This document shows positions 42,956 through 50,783 of a stretch of DNA of 64,000 nucleotides, in pieces. The position numbers were made by a program, and so were the translations under genes. Within the stretch, counting starts at the first letter, position 1, and every line of letters starts with the position of its first letter. This DNA is from Arthrobacter roseus. Its GTDB lineage: Bacteria; Actinomycetota; Actinomycetes; Actinomycetales; Micrococcaceae. The stretch spans positions 682,001-746,000 of the forward strand of contig NZ_JAFBCU010000001.1 in NCBI RefSeq assembly GCF_016907875.1, written 5' to 3'. Below the pieces are notes generated by a model. The model was not told the origin of the DNA, ran no database searches, and saw nothing but the letters and a program-made list of their open reading frames with translations.

Positions 42956-44170
42956 ATGACAGTGACAGAAAGGGTGGGCTCATTGCCGAGCGCCGCTGAT
43001 ACCTTGCCGAGCGCTGACTTCTTCGATTTTGAAGCGCTGCTCTCCGATCGGGAGCAACGCAAACTTGTGGAGGTTCGGGAGTTTCTCGCTGCGGAGGTGA
43101 CTCCTCATGCAGCGGACTGGTGGAACCGTGAGCATTTCCCCGCTGACCTGCTGCCTAAACTGGGTGCGCTGGGGTTGAGTACGCCCGTCCAGCAGGGGTA
43201 CAGCCACCTTTTCGCTGGGCTGGTCATTGCCGAGATGACGCGAGCTGACACCTCCATTGCCACGTTCTTCATGGTTCACCATGACCTGTTCGTTGAATCT
43301 CTGCATCGCTTTGGCACGGAGGAACAGAAGGACCGCCTGCTCGATGACGCCATGAATCTGCGCATCACCGGCGCCTTTGCCCTCACTGAACCTGATCACG
43401 GGTCCGACGTCGCCGGCGGCATGACGACGACGGCCACCAGAGATGGCGACAGTTGGATCCTGAACGGGGCCAAACGCTGGATCGGCAACGGCACGTTCTG
43501 CGATTACATGCTCGTGTGGGCGCGGGACACAGACACGGGCGAGGTTCGCGGGTTTATTGTCGATGCGCGGCTCGATGGGTTCAACGCTCGGAAGATCGAG
43601 AACAAGACCGCGCTGCGTACTGTGCAGAACGCGGACGTCGTCTTCGATGATGTGCGTATTGCCGAGACGGACCGCTTTGTCGGCATCAACAGCTTCAAGG
43701 ACACAAATCATCTGCTGCGTGGCTCGCGCATCATGGTGGGATGGCAGACCGTTGGTCAGCAGCTGGCTGCATTCGACACTGCACGGTCTTATGCCCTTGA
43801 GCGTTTACAGTTTGGCCGTCCCATTGCCTCCTTCCAGTTGATTCAGAGCCAATTGGTGCAGATATTGGGTAACACGGTGGCCAGCATGGGGATGATGGCC
43901 CGCGTGGCTCAGCTTCAGGAAGCAGGGGACGACGACGGCGCTGGTGCGGGTATGCCGCAGGCGGCGCTCGCGAAGTCTTATACCTCGGCCCGAATGCGTG
44001 AGTCTGTGGCCCATGGCCGTTCCATTCTGGGCGGGAACGGGATTGTCACCGACTACCGCATGGCGAAGATCTTTGCCGATGCGGAGGCCATTTACACCTA
44101 CGAGGGCTCGTTCGAAATCAACACCCTCATTGTGGGCCGGGACATTACGGGGATTTCCGCCATCGTGTGA
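42956..44170 (+). CDS. Acyl-CoA dehydrogenase
   Basis: This 404-residue FAD enzyme has FALTEPDHGSDVAGGMTTTA, WILNGAKRWIGNGTFCDYML, the FAD-binding QTVGQQLAAFDTARSYALER and RLQFGRPIASFQLIQSQLV. The C-terminal region SILGGNGIVTDYRMAKIFAD leads to IYTYEGSFEINTLIVGR. The glutamate in YEG is the expected catalytic base, placed as in glutaryl-CoA and short/branched-chain enzymes. It oxidises an acyl-CoA to the 2-enoyl-CoA and passes electrons to ETF. The start ATG 42956 has AGAGGAG about 14 bases upstream, which is long. It is coupled to the SDR gene. Confidence 0.92.
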   Translation: MTVTERVGSLPSAADTLPSADFFDFEALLSDREQRKLVEVREFLAAEVTPHAADWWNREHFPADLLPKLGALGLSTPVQQGYSHLFAGLVIAEMTRADTSIATFFMVHHDLFVESLHRFGTEEQKDRLLDDAMNLRITGAFALTEPDHGSDVAGGMTTTATRDGDSWILNGAKRWIGNGTFCDYMLVWARDTDTGEVRGFIVDARLDGFNARKIENKTALRTVQNADVVFDDVRIAETDRFVGINSFKDTNHLLRGSRIMVGWQTVGQQLAAFDTARSYALERLQFGRPIASFQLIQSQLVQILGNTVASMGMMARVAQLQEAGDDDGAGAGMPQAALAKSYTSARMRESVAHGRSILGGNGIVTDYRMAKIFADAEAIYTYEGSFEINTLIVGRDITGISAIV

Positions 44171-44320
44171 CGGCTCCTCCCGCGAGCTGATCGGACGGCT
44201 GCCAGGACAAGGTAGTAGCTGTCGCTGAGGTATCTCCGCGGCCGCGTGCTAGACAGCGTCCCAGCGGATCCTATCGAGGAAACACATTGTACGTAGGCCA
44301 ATCAAGTGGTGTACTTCACT

Positions 44321-44353
44321 CATGTCTCATCCGAGACGGGGGTATGAGACATG
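44321..44353. promoter_or_regulatory. Inverted repeat CATGTCTCAT-N13-ATGAGACATG
   Basis: This is a 10-bp perfect inverted repeat 62 bp before the secreted-protein start, with a nested GTCTC-ATCC-GAGAC. It is a candidate operator or leader hairpin. The rest of the gap 44171-44414 holds no gene. Confidence 0.5.
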
Positions 44354-44414
44354 GTCTGGCACGCCTCTCTTTGCCGTCTAAACCTCACCAAGAGCACGCT
44401 CAGTGAAGGTCGAC

Positions 44415-45026
44415 ATGAACAGATCTGCCAAACTCATCACAATGCTGTTCGCACTGGCTGCTCTTACCTCTGATTGTTTGGTTGTGGGGACAGACGGACC
44501 AATGCGGGCAGGCGGGGATTCGTCGACGCTCTGTACTCCGGCCCTAGCCAAAGGCTTCGCCGCCATCGGCGACGTGGTCCACAATGACGGTGACGGCAAC
44601 CTATCAATCACCGAGGTGGAATTAGTCCGGGCCACGGGGCTGACGCATGAAGATAGCTACATCATGCTGATCGAACGGATGGAAGATGAGGTTCTGGGAT
44701 CAGCCAGCACCGTATCGGATGACCCGCGTGACATAGCAAACTGGGAACGCCGGATAAAACTGGACAACTTCACCTTGGCCCCAGGCGACGTGGCGAATGT
44801 GATCGTCACGCTATCCCTTCCCGCGACGGGCACCGATGGCCAAGCCGACGCAATGAGAATCACCTATACCGACGGTGCCCGCGACTTCACAGCTGAAACA
44901 ACGATGAAGATCGTACTGGCCGGCGAGGAAGGTTTGCGTCTAAACACCGGAGCAGGGAGTCCCGAAAACGAATCGCTCACTAGTGTTGACGCTGGCTTCT
45001 TCGATTCACGGTTCCAGCCTGGTTAA
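44415..45026 (+). CDS. Putative secreted or lipoprotein-like orphan
   Basis: The protein is 203 residues from ATG 44415 (AAGG five bases upstream; the longer frame starts at GTG 44403). The N-terminus MNRSAKLITMLFALAALTSD is a signal peptide. The Cys after it has Asp before it, a poor lipobox. The mature part is acidic and predicted mostly beta: GDVVHNDGDGNLSITEVELV, RRIKLDNFTLAPGDVANVIV and ADAMRITYTDGARDFTAET, like a single immunoglobulin-type or Fn3-like domain. No family is recognised. It overlaps the convergent BNR-repeat gene by 21 bp, and an inverted repeat lies upstream. Confidence 0.65.
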   Translation: MNRSAKLITMLFALAALTSDCLVVGTDGPMRAGGDSSTLCTPALAKGFAAIGDVVHNDGDGNLSITEVELVRATGLTHEDSYIMLIERMEDEVLGSASTVSDDPRDIANWERRIKLDNFTLAPGDVANVIVTLSLPATGTDGQADAMRITYTDGARDFTAETTMKIVLAGEEGLRLNTGAGSPENESLTSVDAGFFDSRFQPG

Positions 45027-45869
45027 GGTGTCGCCGCCATCACGTGAAACTCGTACGTCGACGTCAGCGGCAACCCAGATCTCCAGAACTCCGCCAACGG
45101 AGTGGGCAGCGAGCGCAGTGGGGCTCTCCTGGATAGAGCTCTTTGCTTCCCAGGTAAGTCCTGCGTCTTCACTAGTGTAGATTTCGCCAGCGGGTGTAAC
45201 CCCAGCCGCAAGGTTTCCGTCCATTGCCGTCAACAACAAGCGCGGGCTTCCATCAACGCCGCTCCACGAACCACCGGCATCCGTTGATCGGTACAGCCCT
45301 TCTGCAGATGTTGCCAGGACGACACCGCTTGAGTGAGTGCCGGATAGGTCAAAGGCTTGAAATTGCGTCGCAGAAGGTTTCCACTGGCGGCCGTCCACAC
45401 TGCTCAATACGTCCCCGTCGAAGCCAACAAATTTGTTGCCTGCAGCAGCGAGGGCGTGGAAATCGGTCTCGCCTTGCCGTGACATCGGTTGCCAACTACG
45501 GCCCTTATCCGTAGATCTGATCAACCCGACCGGGTTGGGCATATCGGTACCAGGACCGGGGTGTCCGGATGCGTAGAGCGTTCCCTCCTCGTTGGCGGTG
45601 AAGCCCATCAGATCGATGACGGGACCTATCCGCTCCGCAGGACGGGACGAAACGTTGTACAGCCCGTCGTGAGTGGCAAGCAGGATTTGATCAGCAGCGG
45701 GATCGACGCTCATTCCGTGGACATGTCCGGTGGGATAGCCATCAGGGACTGTGTCTTTGTCCGGCGCGGAGGACGGTGTCCCACATGCGGACAGGACCAG
45801 TGCGGACAGGACAGCAGCGACGGTTACCACGTAGAAACTTTTGCGCTGTGGAGCTAATTTTTTAGACAT
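45006..45869 (-). CDS. F510_1955-type BNR-repeat lipoprotein
   Basis: This 287-residue lipoprotein has signal MSKKLAPQRKSFYVVTVAAV and lipobox LSAC. The mature protein is a beta propeller with sialidase/sortilin-like Asp boxes: LIRSTDKGRSWQPM, LSSVDGRQWKPS, LYRSTDAGGSWSG, IYTSEDAGLTWEA and VRVSRDGGDTL. It starts HVHGMSVDPAADQILLATHD. The family often occurs with copper-resistance genes (DUF305, DUF6153, CopB) in actinobacteria, as here, and has no proven enzyme activity. It is the last gene of the copper unit, with an intercistronic hairpin before it. Confidence 0.85.
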   Translation of the reverse strand: MSKKLAPQRKSFYVVTVAAVLSALVLSACGTPSSAPDKDTVPDGYPTGHVHGMSVDPAADQILLATHDGLYNVSSRPAERIGPVIDLMGFTANEEGTLYASGHPGPGTDMPNPVGLIRSTDKGRSWQPMSRQGETDFHALAAAGNKFVGFDGDVLSSVDGRQWKPSATQFQAFDLSGTHSSGVVLATSAEGLYRSTDAGGSWSGVDGSPRLLLTAMDGNLAAGVTPAGEIYTSEDAGLTWEAKSSIQESPTALAAHSVGGVLEIWVAADVDVRVSRDGGDTLTRLEP

Positions 45870-45908
45870 TGTTGAGTCCCTGACTTGTTGGAATGTTAGG
45901 GGCGGTGC

Positions 45909-45950
45909 GCTGGCGGGAAGGCTCCTGGAGTAGTGCGCCTTCCGGCCAGC
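45909..45950 (-). terminator. Strong stem-loop between the DUF305 and BNR lipoprotein genes
   Basis: GCTGGCGGGAAGGC pairs with GCCTTCCGGCCAGC (13 of 14 pairs, 14-base loop) in the 90-bp gap, 10 bp after the DUF305 stop on the minus strand. No T-run follows. It may terminate, attenuate or protect the upstream message. Confidence 0.55.
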
Positions 45951-45959
45951 AACCGAGTC

Positions 45960-46598
45960 CTAGAGGTCGGCCAGAAGGGCTTCCATTTCCTCAATTTCGG
46001 CCTGCTGAGATTCCATGATGGTCTCCGCCAGGGCGATAGCGTCAGGGTACTGACCATCCTCGATCTCGTCCTGTGCCATCTCAACGGCGCCGTTGTGGTG
46101 GGCGGTCATTGAGGTGAGGAATATCTTTGCTGCTGCTTCGCCTTCGGCGGCTTTCAATTCAGCGACTTGGTCCTCCGTCATCATGCCCTGCATATCGCTG
46201 GAACCGCCCATATCGTGGCCTTCCATGCTTCCTGACATTTCAGCCTGTTCGCCCCAAGAATCGAGCCAGCCGGTCATCGTTTCAATTTCTGGTGCCTGAG
46301 CATCCTTGATCCTGGTCGCGAGGGCGCTGACTTCGGGACTGATGGAGTCCTTCGCTAGAACGATCTCGCTCATCTCAACCGCCTGACGGTGGTGCGGAAT
46401 CATCATTTGGGCGAACATGACGTCCACATCGTTATGTTGCTCGGAGGCGTTTTGGTTGGGACCAGCTGTGGAACTGGCGTCAGTTCCAGGCGATGGCGCA
46501 GTGCTCGGATTGTCGTTGGAGCCGCAACCGGCTAAAGCGATCGTTGCAGCAACGGCGAGGGCTGAGATGGAAAGATAACGCGTCATATCGGTGTCCAT
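45960..46598 (-). CDS. DUF305 lipoprotein, copper-associated
   Basis: This 212-residue precursor has signal and lipobox LAGC (Cys near residue 25), followed by a low-complexity Ser/Pro/Asn linker. Two copies of the DUF305 His motif are present: MFAQMMIPHHRQAVEMSEIV and FLTSMTAHHNGAVEMAQDEI. A Met/His-rich stretch lies between them (MSGSMEGHDMGGSSDMQGMM). Paired His-His-x2-A motifs in a four-helix bundle plus Met-rich segments fit a periplasm-side (outer surface) copper-binding protein. The start may be ATG 46598 or 46586. It follows the DUF6153 gene in the copper unit. Confidence 0.88.
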   Translation of the reverse strand: MDTDMTRYLSISALAVAATIALAGCGSNDNPSTAPSPGTDASSTAGPNQNASEQHNDVDVMFAQMMIPHHRQAVEMSEIVLAKDSISPEVSALATRIKDAQAPEIETMTGWLDSWGEQAEMSGSMEGHDMGGSSDMQGMMTEDQVAELKAAEGEAAAKIFLTSMTAHHNGAVEMAQDEIEDGQYPDAIALAETIMESQQAEIEEMEALLADL

Positions 46599-46643
46599 TG
46601 CAGAGGTTCTTGAGAGTTTGCATCGTCGAGGGCACAGCGATTT

Positions 46644-47093
46644 TTATGTCCGACTGATGCAGAGCTGAACCAGTGACGGCGTGTACGGCCGGGTTCGATG
46701 AGGAAGCGTTATTCGTGGAAGCACACGGTAGTGAGCCACGCGGTAGTTCGAGCGGCTTCTCAGGGCCAGCGCAACCACGATGCTGATGACCAGGAACATC
46801 ATGGCGCAGGCGCCAGCGATCATCTCGCCGCCACAGTCCATAGCGAATACCGCGCCAGCGGGGGAGGGCATCTCGTGCGCCGTCGGCGGTGCCATCAAGT
46901 GGTTTTGGCCGGTGTGGAATGGACTCGTGACTACCGCCGACGTGGCGTGATTAGGCGTCTCCTGACCGCCCATTCCCGCGCCCATCCACATATGCATTGC
47001 CAGTATCCCGATGACGACGGCGGCCACCCTGGCCATGGTGAGGGCGGTGGTCGGAAGAGACGAGGAATCAGCGCGTGAGCGACGTACTTTCAC
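46644..47093 (-). CDS. DUF6153-like small membrane protein
   Basis: The protein has about 149 residues from GTG 47093, which has AAGGGA eight bases upstream and overlaps the copB 3' end by 26 bp, indicating coupling. It has one hydrophobic segment near the N-terminus (ARVAAVVIGILAMHMWMGAG), a Met/His-containing loop (MGGQETPNHATSA, HLMAPPTAHEMP), CGGEMIAGACAM and a second hydrophobic segment (MMFLVISIVVALAL). It ends in a basic tail. This is the layout of DUF6153 proteins beside copper pumps. It probably binds or hands over copper at the membrane; that is inferred from His, Met and Cys placement. Confidence 0.75.
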   Translation of the reverse strand: MKVRRSRADSSSLPTTALTMARVAAVVIGILAMHMWMGAGMGGQETPNHATSAVVTSPFHTGQNHLMAPPTAHEMPSPAGAVFAMDCGGEMIAGACAMMFLVISIVVALALRSRSNYRVAHYRVLPRITLPHRTRPYTPSLVQLCISRT

Positions 47094-49125
47094 TATCCGT
47101 CCCTTCCTTGGTGATGCTTGATGGATCCAGATTTGTGCGGCGCAGCAGCTGCGCATTCAATGCAACAACGATAGTGGAAATCGACATGAGGACAGCCCCC
47201 ACGGCGGGCGAGAGGACAAACCCGGCGAAAGCCAGAACGCCGGCTGCCAGCGGGACGGCCACGACGTTGTAGCCGGCGGCCCAAATGAGATTTTGGATCA
47301 TTTTGCGGTAGCTGGCCCGGGAGAGGTCAATCATGGACAACACCGAGCGGGGGTCATTGCCAATGAGGACGACGCCGGCAGATTCCATAGCGACATCGGT
47401 GCCCGCACCGATCGCGATACCCACCTCGGCTCGTGCCAATGCCGGAGAATCGTTGACCCCGTCTCCGACCATGGCCACTTTTAGACCGCGTTGTTGAAGC
47501 TCCGTGACCTTCTTGTCCTTGTCTTCGGGCAGCACGTCGGCGAAGACCTCGTCGATTCCAAGGTCCTTGGCCACAGCTTGCGCCACTTGGTCGGCGTCGC
47601 CGGTGATCATCGCTACTTTGACGCCGCGTTGCTGCAGTGCGCTCACGGCTGCACGTGACTCGTCGCGAACGCGGTCTTCTAGCCGGAGGGCTCCAACAAT
47701 TCTGCCGTCCTGAATCACATGTAATACGCTGGCGCCCCGGGAGACCCATTCTTCGGTGCTGGCGGTGATCTCATCAGGGGAGGGGAGTTCGAGGTCTCGA
47801 AGCATATTTGGTCCACCAACGGCTATATCCGTGCCGTTCACGCGGGCGCGTACTCCACGGCCTGTCAGCGAGGTAAATTCGGTTCCCGCGTAGGCCAGTG
47901 CAGCAGCATCGGTATCGTCTTCCGCGGCCCGGACTATCGCTCGGGCAACAGGATGTTCACTCGCTGATTCAGCCGCTGCGGCCAATGCGAGCAGGTCGGC
48001 GATGCTGACGCCATTGGCTGTCGACGTGCCGGTCACAGCGTGCTGGCCTTCCGTCAACGTGCCGGTCTTGTCGAAGAGCACCACATCGATAGTGCGCATC
48101 CGTTCCAGTGCCATCCGATTCTTGATCAGGACACCTGCCTTGGAGGCACGCTCCGTCGAGATGGCGATGACCAACGGTATGGCCAAGCCCAGGGCATGGG
48201 GGCAGGCGATGACCAGAACGGTGACGGTGCGGATCACCGCGTCATCTGCACTTCCCAGAAGGAGCCAAACGATGAACGTGATGATGCCCGCACCGAGAGC
48301 GAAGTAGAACAGTAGCGCCGCAGCACGATCAGCCAGCGCCTGCGCCTTCGAAGAAGATTCCTGGGCAGCGGAGACTAGTCGCTGGATGCCTGCCAGCGTG
48401 GTATCTGCGTCCACCGCGGTGACTTTCATCCTGACGGAATTATCGGTCGCGACCGTCCCCGCGACCACGGTTTCGCCAACAGCCCGGCTCACAGTCCGCG
48501 ACTCACCGGTAATCATGGATTCGTCCAATTCGGCTTCGCCTGCAACGATTTCCCCGTCCGCGGGAACCCTCGCCCCTGAGCGGACCAGGACGACGTCGTC
48601 AACCGCAAGTGAGCTTGCGAGAACCGTTTCGACGCCGTTGGAGGTAACGCGGTCCGCCTCGTCAGGCAGTAGCGCGGCGAGGGCGTCAAGGGCTCCGGTC
48701 GCTGAGCCCAGTGCCCGCATTTCCATCCAATGGCCCAGCAACATGATGACGACAAGTAGGGCAAGTTCCCACCAGAAGTCCAGATTGAACGCTCCGATGC
48801 CCAGTGTGGTCACCCAGGACGCGCCAAACGCTACCGTTATAGCCATCGCAATCAGCAGCATCATTCCGGGCTGACGCGATTTTAGCTCCGCCATCCCGCC
48901 TCTCAGGAACGGTGCACCGCCGTAGACGAAGATGACCGTGCCCAGAACCGGGGAAATCCAAGATGCGCCTGGAAATTCGGCCACCGTGTAGCCGAGGAAT
49001 GAGGCAAACATTTGGCTGAACAGAACAACCGGGATGGCCAGAACCAGGCTCAGCCAGAACTTGTTTTTGAACATCGCGGCGCTGTGGCCAGCGTGCTGAC
49101 CGGACTCATGCTTCTCATGTTCCAT
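47068..49125 (-). CDS. Copper-translocating P1B-type ATPase (CopB-like)
   Basis: The protein is 685 residues from ATG 49125 (AAGGA seven bases upstream; the frame to 49158 is rejected). The N-terminus is His-rich (MEHEKHESGQHAGHSAAMFK) and lacks a CxxC HMA domain. The membrane metal site is CPH in VIACPHALGLAIPL (about 308-310), the mark of CopB/P1B-3 pumps thought to export Cu(II) or Cu(I). Other motifs are MITGES, DKTGTLTEGQ (D352), HPVARAI and GDGVNDSPALA. Expression probably depends on the CsoR-type box upstream. It is followed by DUF6153, DUF305 and a BNR lipoprotein. Confidence 0.94.
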   Translation of the reverse strand: MEHEKHESGQHAGHSAAMFKNKFWLSLVLAIPVVLFSQMFASFLGYTVAEFPGASWISPVLGTVIFVYGGAPFLRGGMAELKSRQPGMMLLIAMAITVAFGASWVTTLGIGAFNLDFWWELALLVVIMLLGHWMEMRALGSATGALDALAALLPDEADRVTSNGVETVLASSLAVDDVVLVRSGARVPADGEIVAGEAELDESMITGESRTVSRAVGETVVAGTVATDNSVRMKVTAVDADTTLAGIQRLVSAAQESSSKAQALADRAAALLFYFALGAGIITFIVWLLLGSADDAVIRTVTVLVIACPHALGLAIPLVIAISTERASKAGVLIKNRMALERMRTIDVVLFDKTGTLTEGQHAVTGTSTANGVSIADLLALAAAAESASEHPVARAIVRAAEDDTDAAALAYAGTEFTSLTGRGVRARVNGTDIAVGGPNMLRDLELPSPDEITASTEEWVSRGASVLHVIQDGRIVGALRLEDRVRDESRAAVSALQQRGVKVAMITGDADQVAQAVAKDLGIDEVFADVLPEDKDKKVTELQQRGLKVAMVGDGVNDSPALARAEVGIAIGAGTDVAMESAGVVLIGNDPRSVLSMIDLSRASYRKMIQNLIWAAGYNVVAVPLAAGVLAFAGFVLSPAVGAVLMSISTIVVALNAQLLRRTNLDPSSITKEGTDSESTSLTR

Positions 49126-49154
49126 TGCGATGTCCTTCCTTGTCCGAGCTGAAT

Positions 49155-49286
49155 TCACCTAGGCGGTGGTCCTTTGGTCCGCCCCTCCACTGCGACGGGG
49201 TCGACGTCGGGCTCGGGTGTGCGGCAAGCACACCCCTCCGGCTCCTCTGCTGTGAGAGCTGGTTCGGGCGTTGTTGTGTCGCACAT
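49155..49286 (-). CDS. 43-residue Cys-containing peptide of the copper operon
   Basis: This small ORF begins MCDTTTPEPALTAEEPEGCA and continues CRTPEPDV to ...GPPPR. ATG 49286 has a clear AAGGA six bases upstream. It lies between the CsoR-type box and copB and ends 29 bp before the copB start. It has three cysteines (C2 and a CAC pair) in an acidic, proline-rich, disordered chain. This suggests a small metal chelator or copper-sensing leader peptide. No named family is recognised. The GC-rich third positions and good ribosome-binding site support translation. Confidence 0.65.
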   Translation of the reverse strand: MCDTTTPEPALTAEEPEGCACRTPEPDVDPVAVEGRTKGPPPR

Positions 49287-49335
49287 ATGGATTCCTTAGG
49301 TGTGGAGAGAGTAAATACTGTAGTGAGCTCCACTT

Positions 49336-49354
49336 TATACCCCTAGGGGGTATA
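49336..49354. promoter_or_regulatory. CsoR-type copper operator
   Basis: TATACCCCTAGGGGGTATA has perfect 8-bp arms TATACCCC/GGGGTATA around TAG and matches the known actinobacterial CsoR operator pattern. It lies 50 bp before the small Cys peptide and upstream of copB, and about 100 bp before the divergent permease gene. No csoR gene is in the window. Confidence 0.85.
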
Positions 49355-49454
49355 GGGGAAAGTGTGTTGCATCTGCGTGATGCCGACTAACGGCACGCTA
49401 TCGCCATTTCCTCTGACGCCGCGCATCAGCCCGCGAGTGGGGCAGGATAAGAAG

Positions 49455-50744
49455 ATGGATACGACACGCGACGTCGGCCCGGAAGCCAACCCGGCGCATG
49501 GGGATTCGGTAAACAGACGTAGGGGCTTAACCGCAGGCTTTGCCAGCACTGTCCGCTGGGTGGCAGGGGGCATAGTCATCGTCGTCGGACTCGTGGTCCT
49601 CTGGTACACCATCGGGTATCTCTGGTCGGTAGCTTTCCCGATACTGCTTGCGTTGTTACTCAGCAGCATTCTGTGGCCAGTTAACCGGGCGTTTCGGCGC
49701 TTTCTACCGAAGCCGTTGGCGGCGCTGCTGACCGTAGTTCTGGTCCTTACCTCTCTGTACGCCATCATCCGGTGGATGGTTCCGGCGCTGATTTCAGAAT
49801 CAGCGGAGCTGGCGGAGCACGCACAGGTGACTTTGACCGAATTGAGTCGGACGTTTACTCAACCGCCTTTCAACCTGCAGGATGCGGACCTGAATAACCT
49901 CCTGGACACGGCGGTAGAGCAGGTCCGGGAAAACACTACCGCCATCGTTTCCGGTGTGACCTCGGGCATCTACACGAGCCTGGGGCTGCTGACCTCGGCG
50001 GTCGTAACCACCCTGCTGGTTCTTGTTTTCGTGTTCTTCTGTCTCAAGGACGGGGATCGCGTGTTGCCATGGGCAGCACATTGGACCAATGCCGCCGCAT
50101 ACAAGCACATACGGGCTATCTCAACTCAAGCGTGGAGTACTCTCTCTGGCTATATCGGAGCTCAAGCTGCTGTGGCCCTGGTCGACGCCGTTTTTATTGG
50201 ACTCGGTCTGTGGATCCTGGACATTCCGCTGGCGATGCCGCTGACGGTGCTCATCTTCTTTGCCGCATTCATCCCCATCGTGGGCGCCGTCACCACCGGT
50301 CTGCTGGCAGCGTTGATTGCTCTCATCTCCGACGGCTGGGTAACGGGGCTCATAGTCCTCGGCATAGTGGTCCTTGTCCAGCAACTAGAGAGTAATTTAC
50401 TCCAACCGGTTCTCGTGGGCCGTACGCTCAAGATCCACCCCGCCGTAGTGCTCGCGTCAGTCACGGTGGCAGGGACTCTGTTCGGTATCGCAGGGGCCTT
50501 CCTCGCCGTACCCATCGCTGCTGTCGCCATTGTGGTGCTGCGCTACGTGCGGGACCAGTCGTTCACCCCTGCCCACCCGTGCGCCGCGGACGCAGGCATG
50601 GCGGATGCTGGAACGGAACACGACGACGGGGATGCAATGGGCGACGGCGATGCTGACGGTACCGCCCCCGCGGACCGCGACATCCAGCCCGATGGGCATG
50701 GCGCTAGCCGACTTGAAGGCACTAGCGATCGAGCTCGAGACTGA
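49455..50744 (+). CDS. AI-2E family transporter (PerM-like permease)
   Basis: The protein is 429 residues from ATG 49455 (AGGATAAG upstream; the frame to 49362 is rejected). It has about eight hydrophobic helices: WVAGGIVIVVGLVVLWYTIG, LLLALLLSSILWP-type segment, LLTVVLVLTSLYAIIRWMVP, a long soluble loop (LSRTFTQPPFNLQDADLNNL), then TTLLVLVFVFFCLKDGDRVL, LTVLIFFAAFIPIVGAVTTG (the family's signature) and QQLESNLLQPVLVGRTLKIH. The C-terminal 60 residues are acidic and disordered. Family members range from AI-2 exporters to Na+/H+ antiporters, so the substrate is open. Its promoter region borders the CsoR site. Confidence 0.9.
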   Translation: MDTTRDVGPEANPAHGDSVNRRRGLTAGFASTVRWVAGGIVIVVGLVVLWYTIGYLWSVAFPILLALLLSSILWPVNRAFRRFLPKPLAALLTVVLVLTSLYAIIRWMVPALISESAELAEHAQVTLTELSRTFTQPPFNLQDADLNNLLDTAVEQVRENTTAIVSGVTSGIYTSLGLLTSAVVTTLLVLVFVFFCLKDGDRVLPWAAHWTNAAAYKHIRAISTQAWSTLSGYIGAQAAVALVDAVFIGLGLWILDIPLAMPLTVLIFFAAFIPIVGAVTTGLLAALIALISDGWVTGLIVLGIVVLVQQLESNLLQPVLVGRTLKIHPAVVLASVTVAGTLFGIAGAFLAVPIAAVAIVVLRYVRDQSFTPAHPCAADAGMADAGTEHDDGDAMGDGDADGTAPADRDIQPDGHGASRLEGTSDRARD

Positions 50745-50783
50745 CCCGCTTATCAACGGAGAGGTGCTCATTACTTTCCCCGG

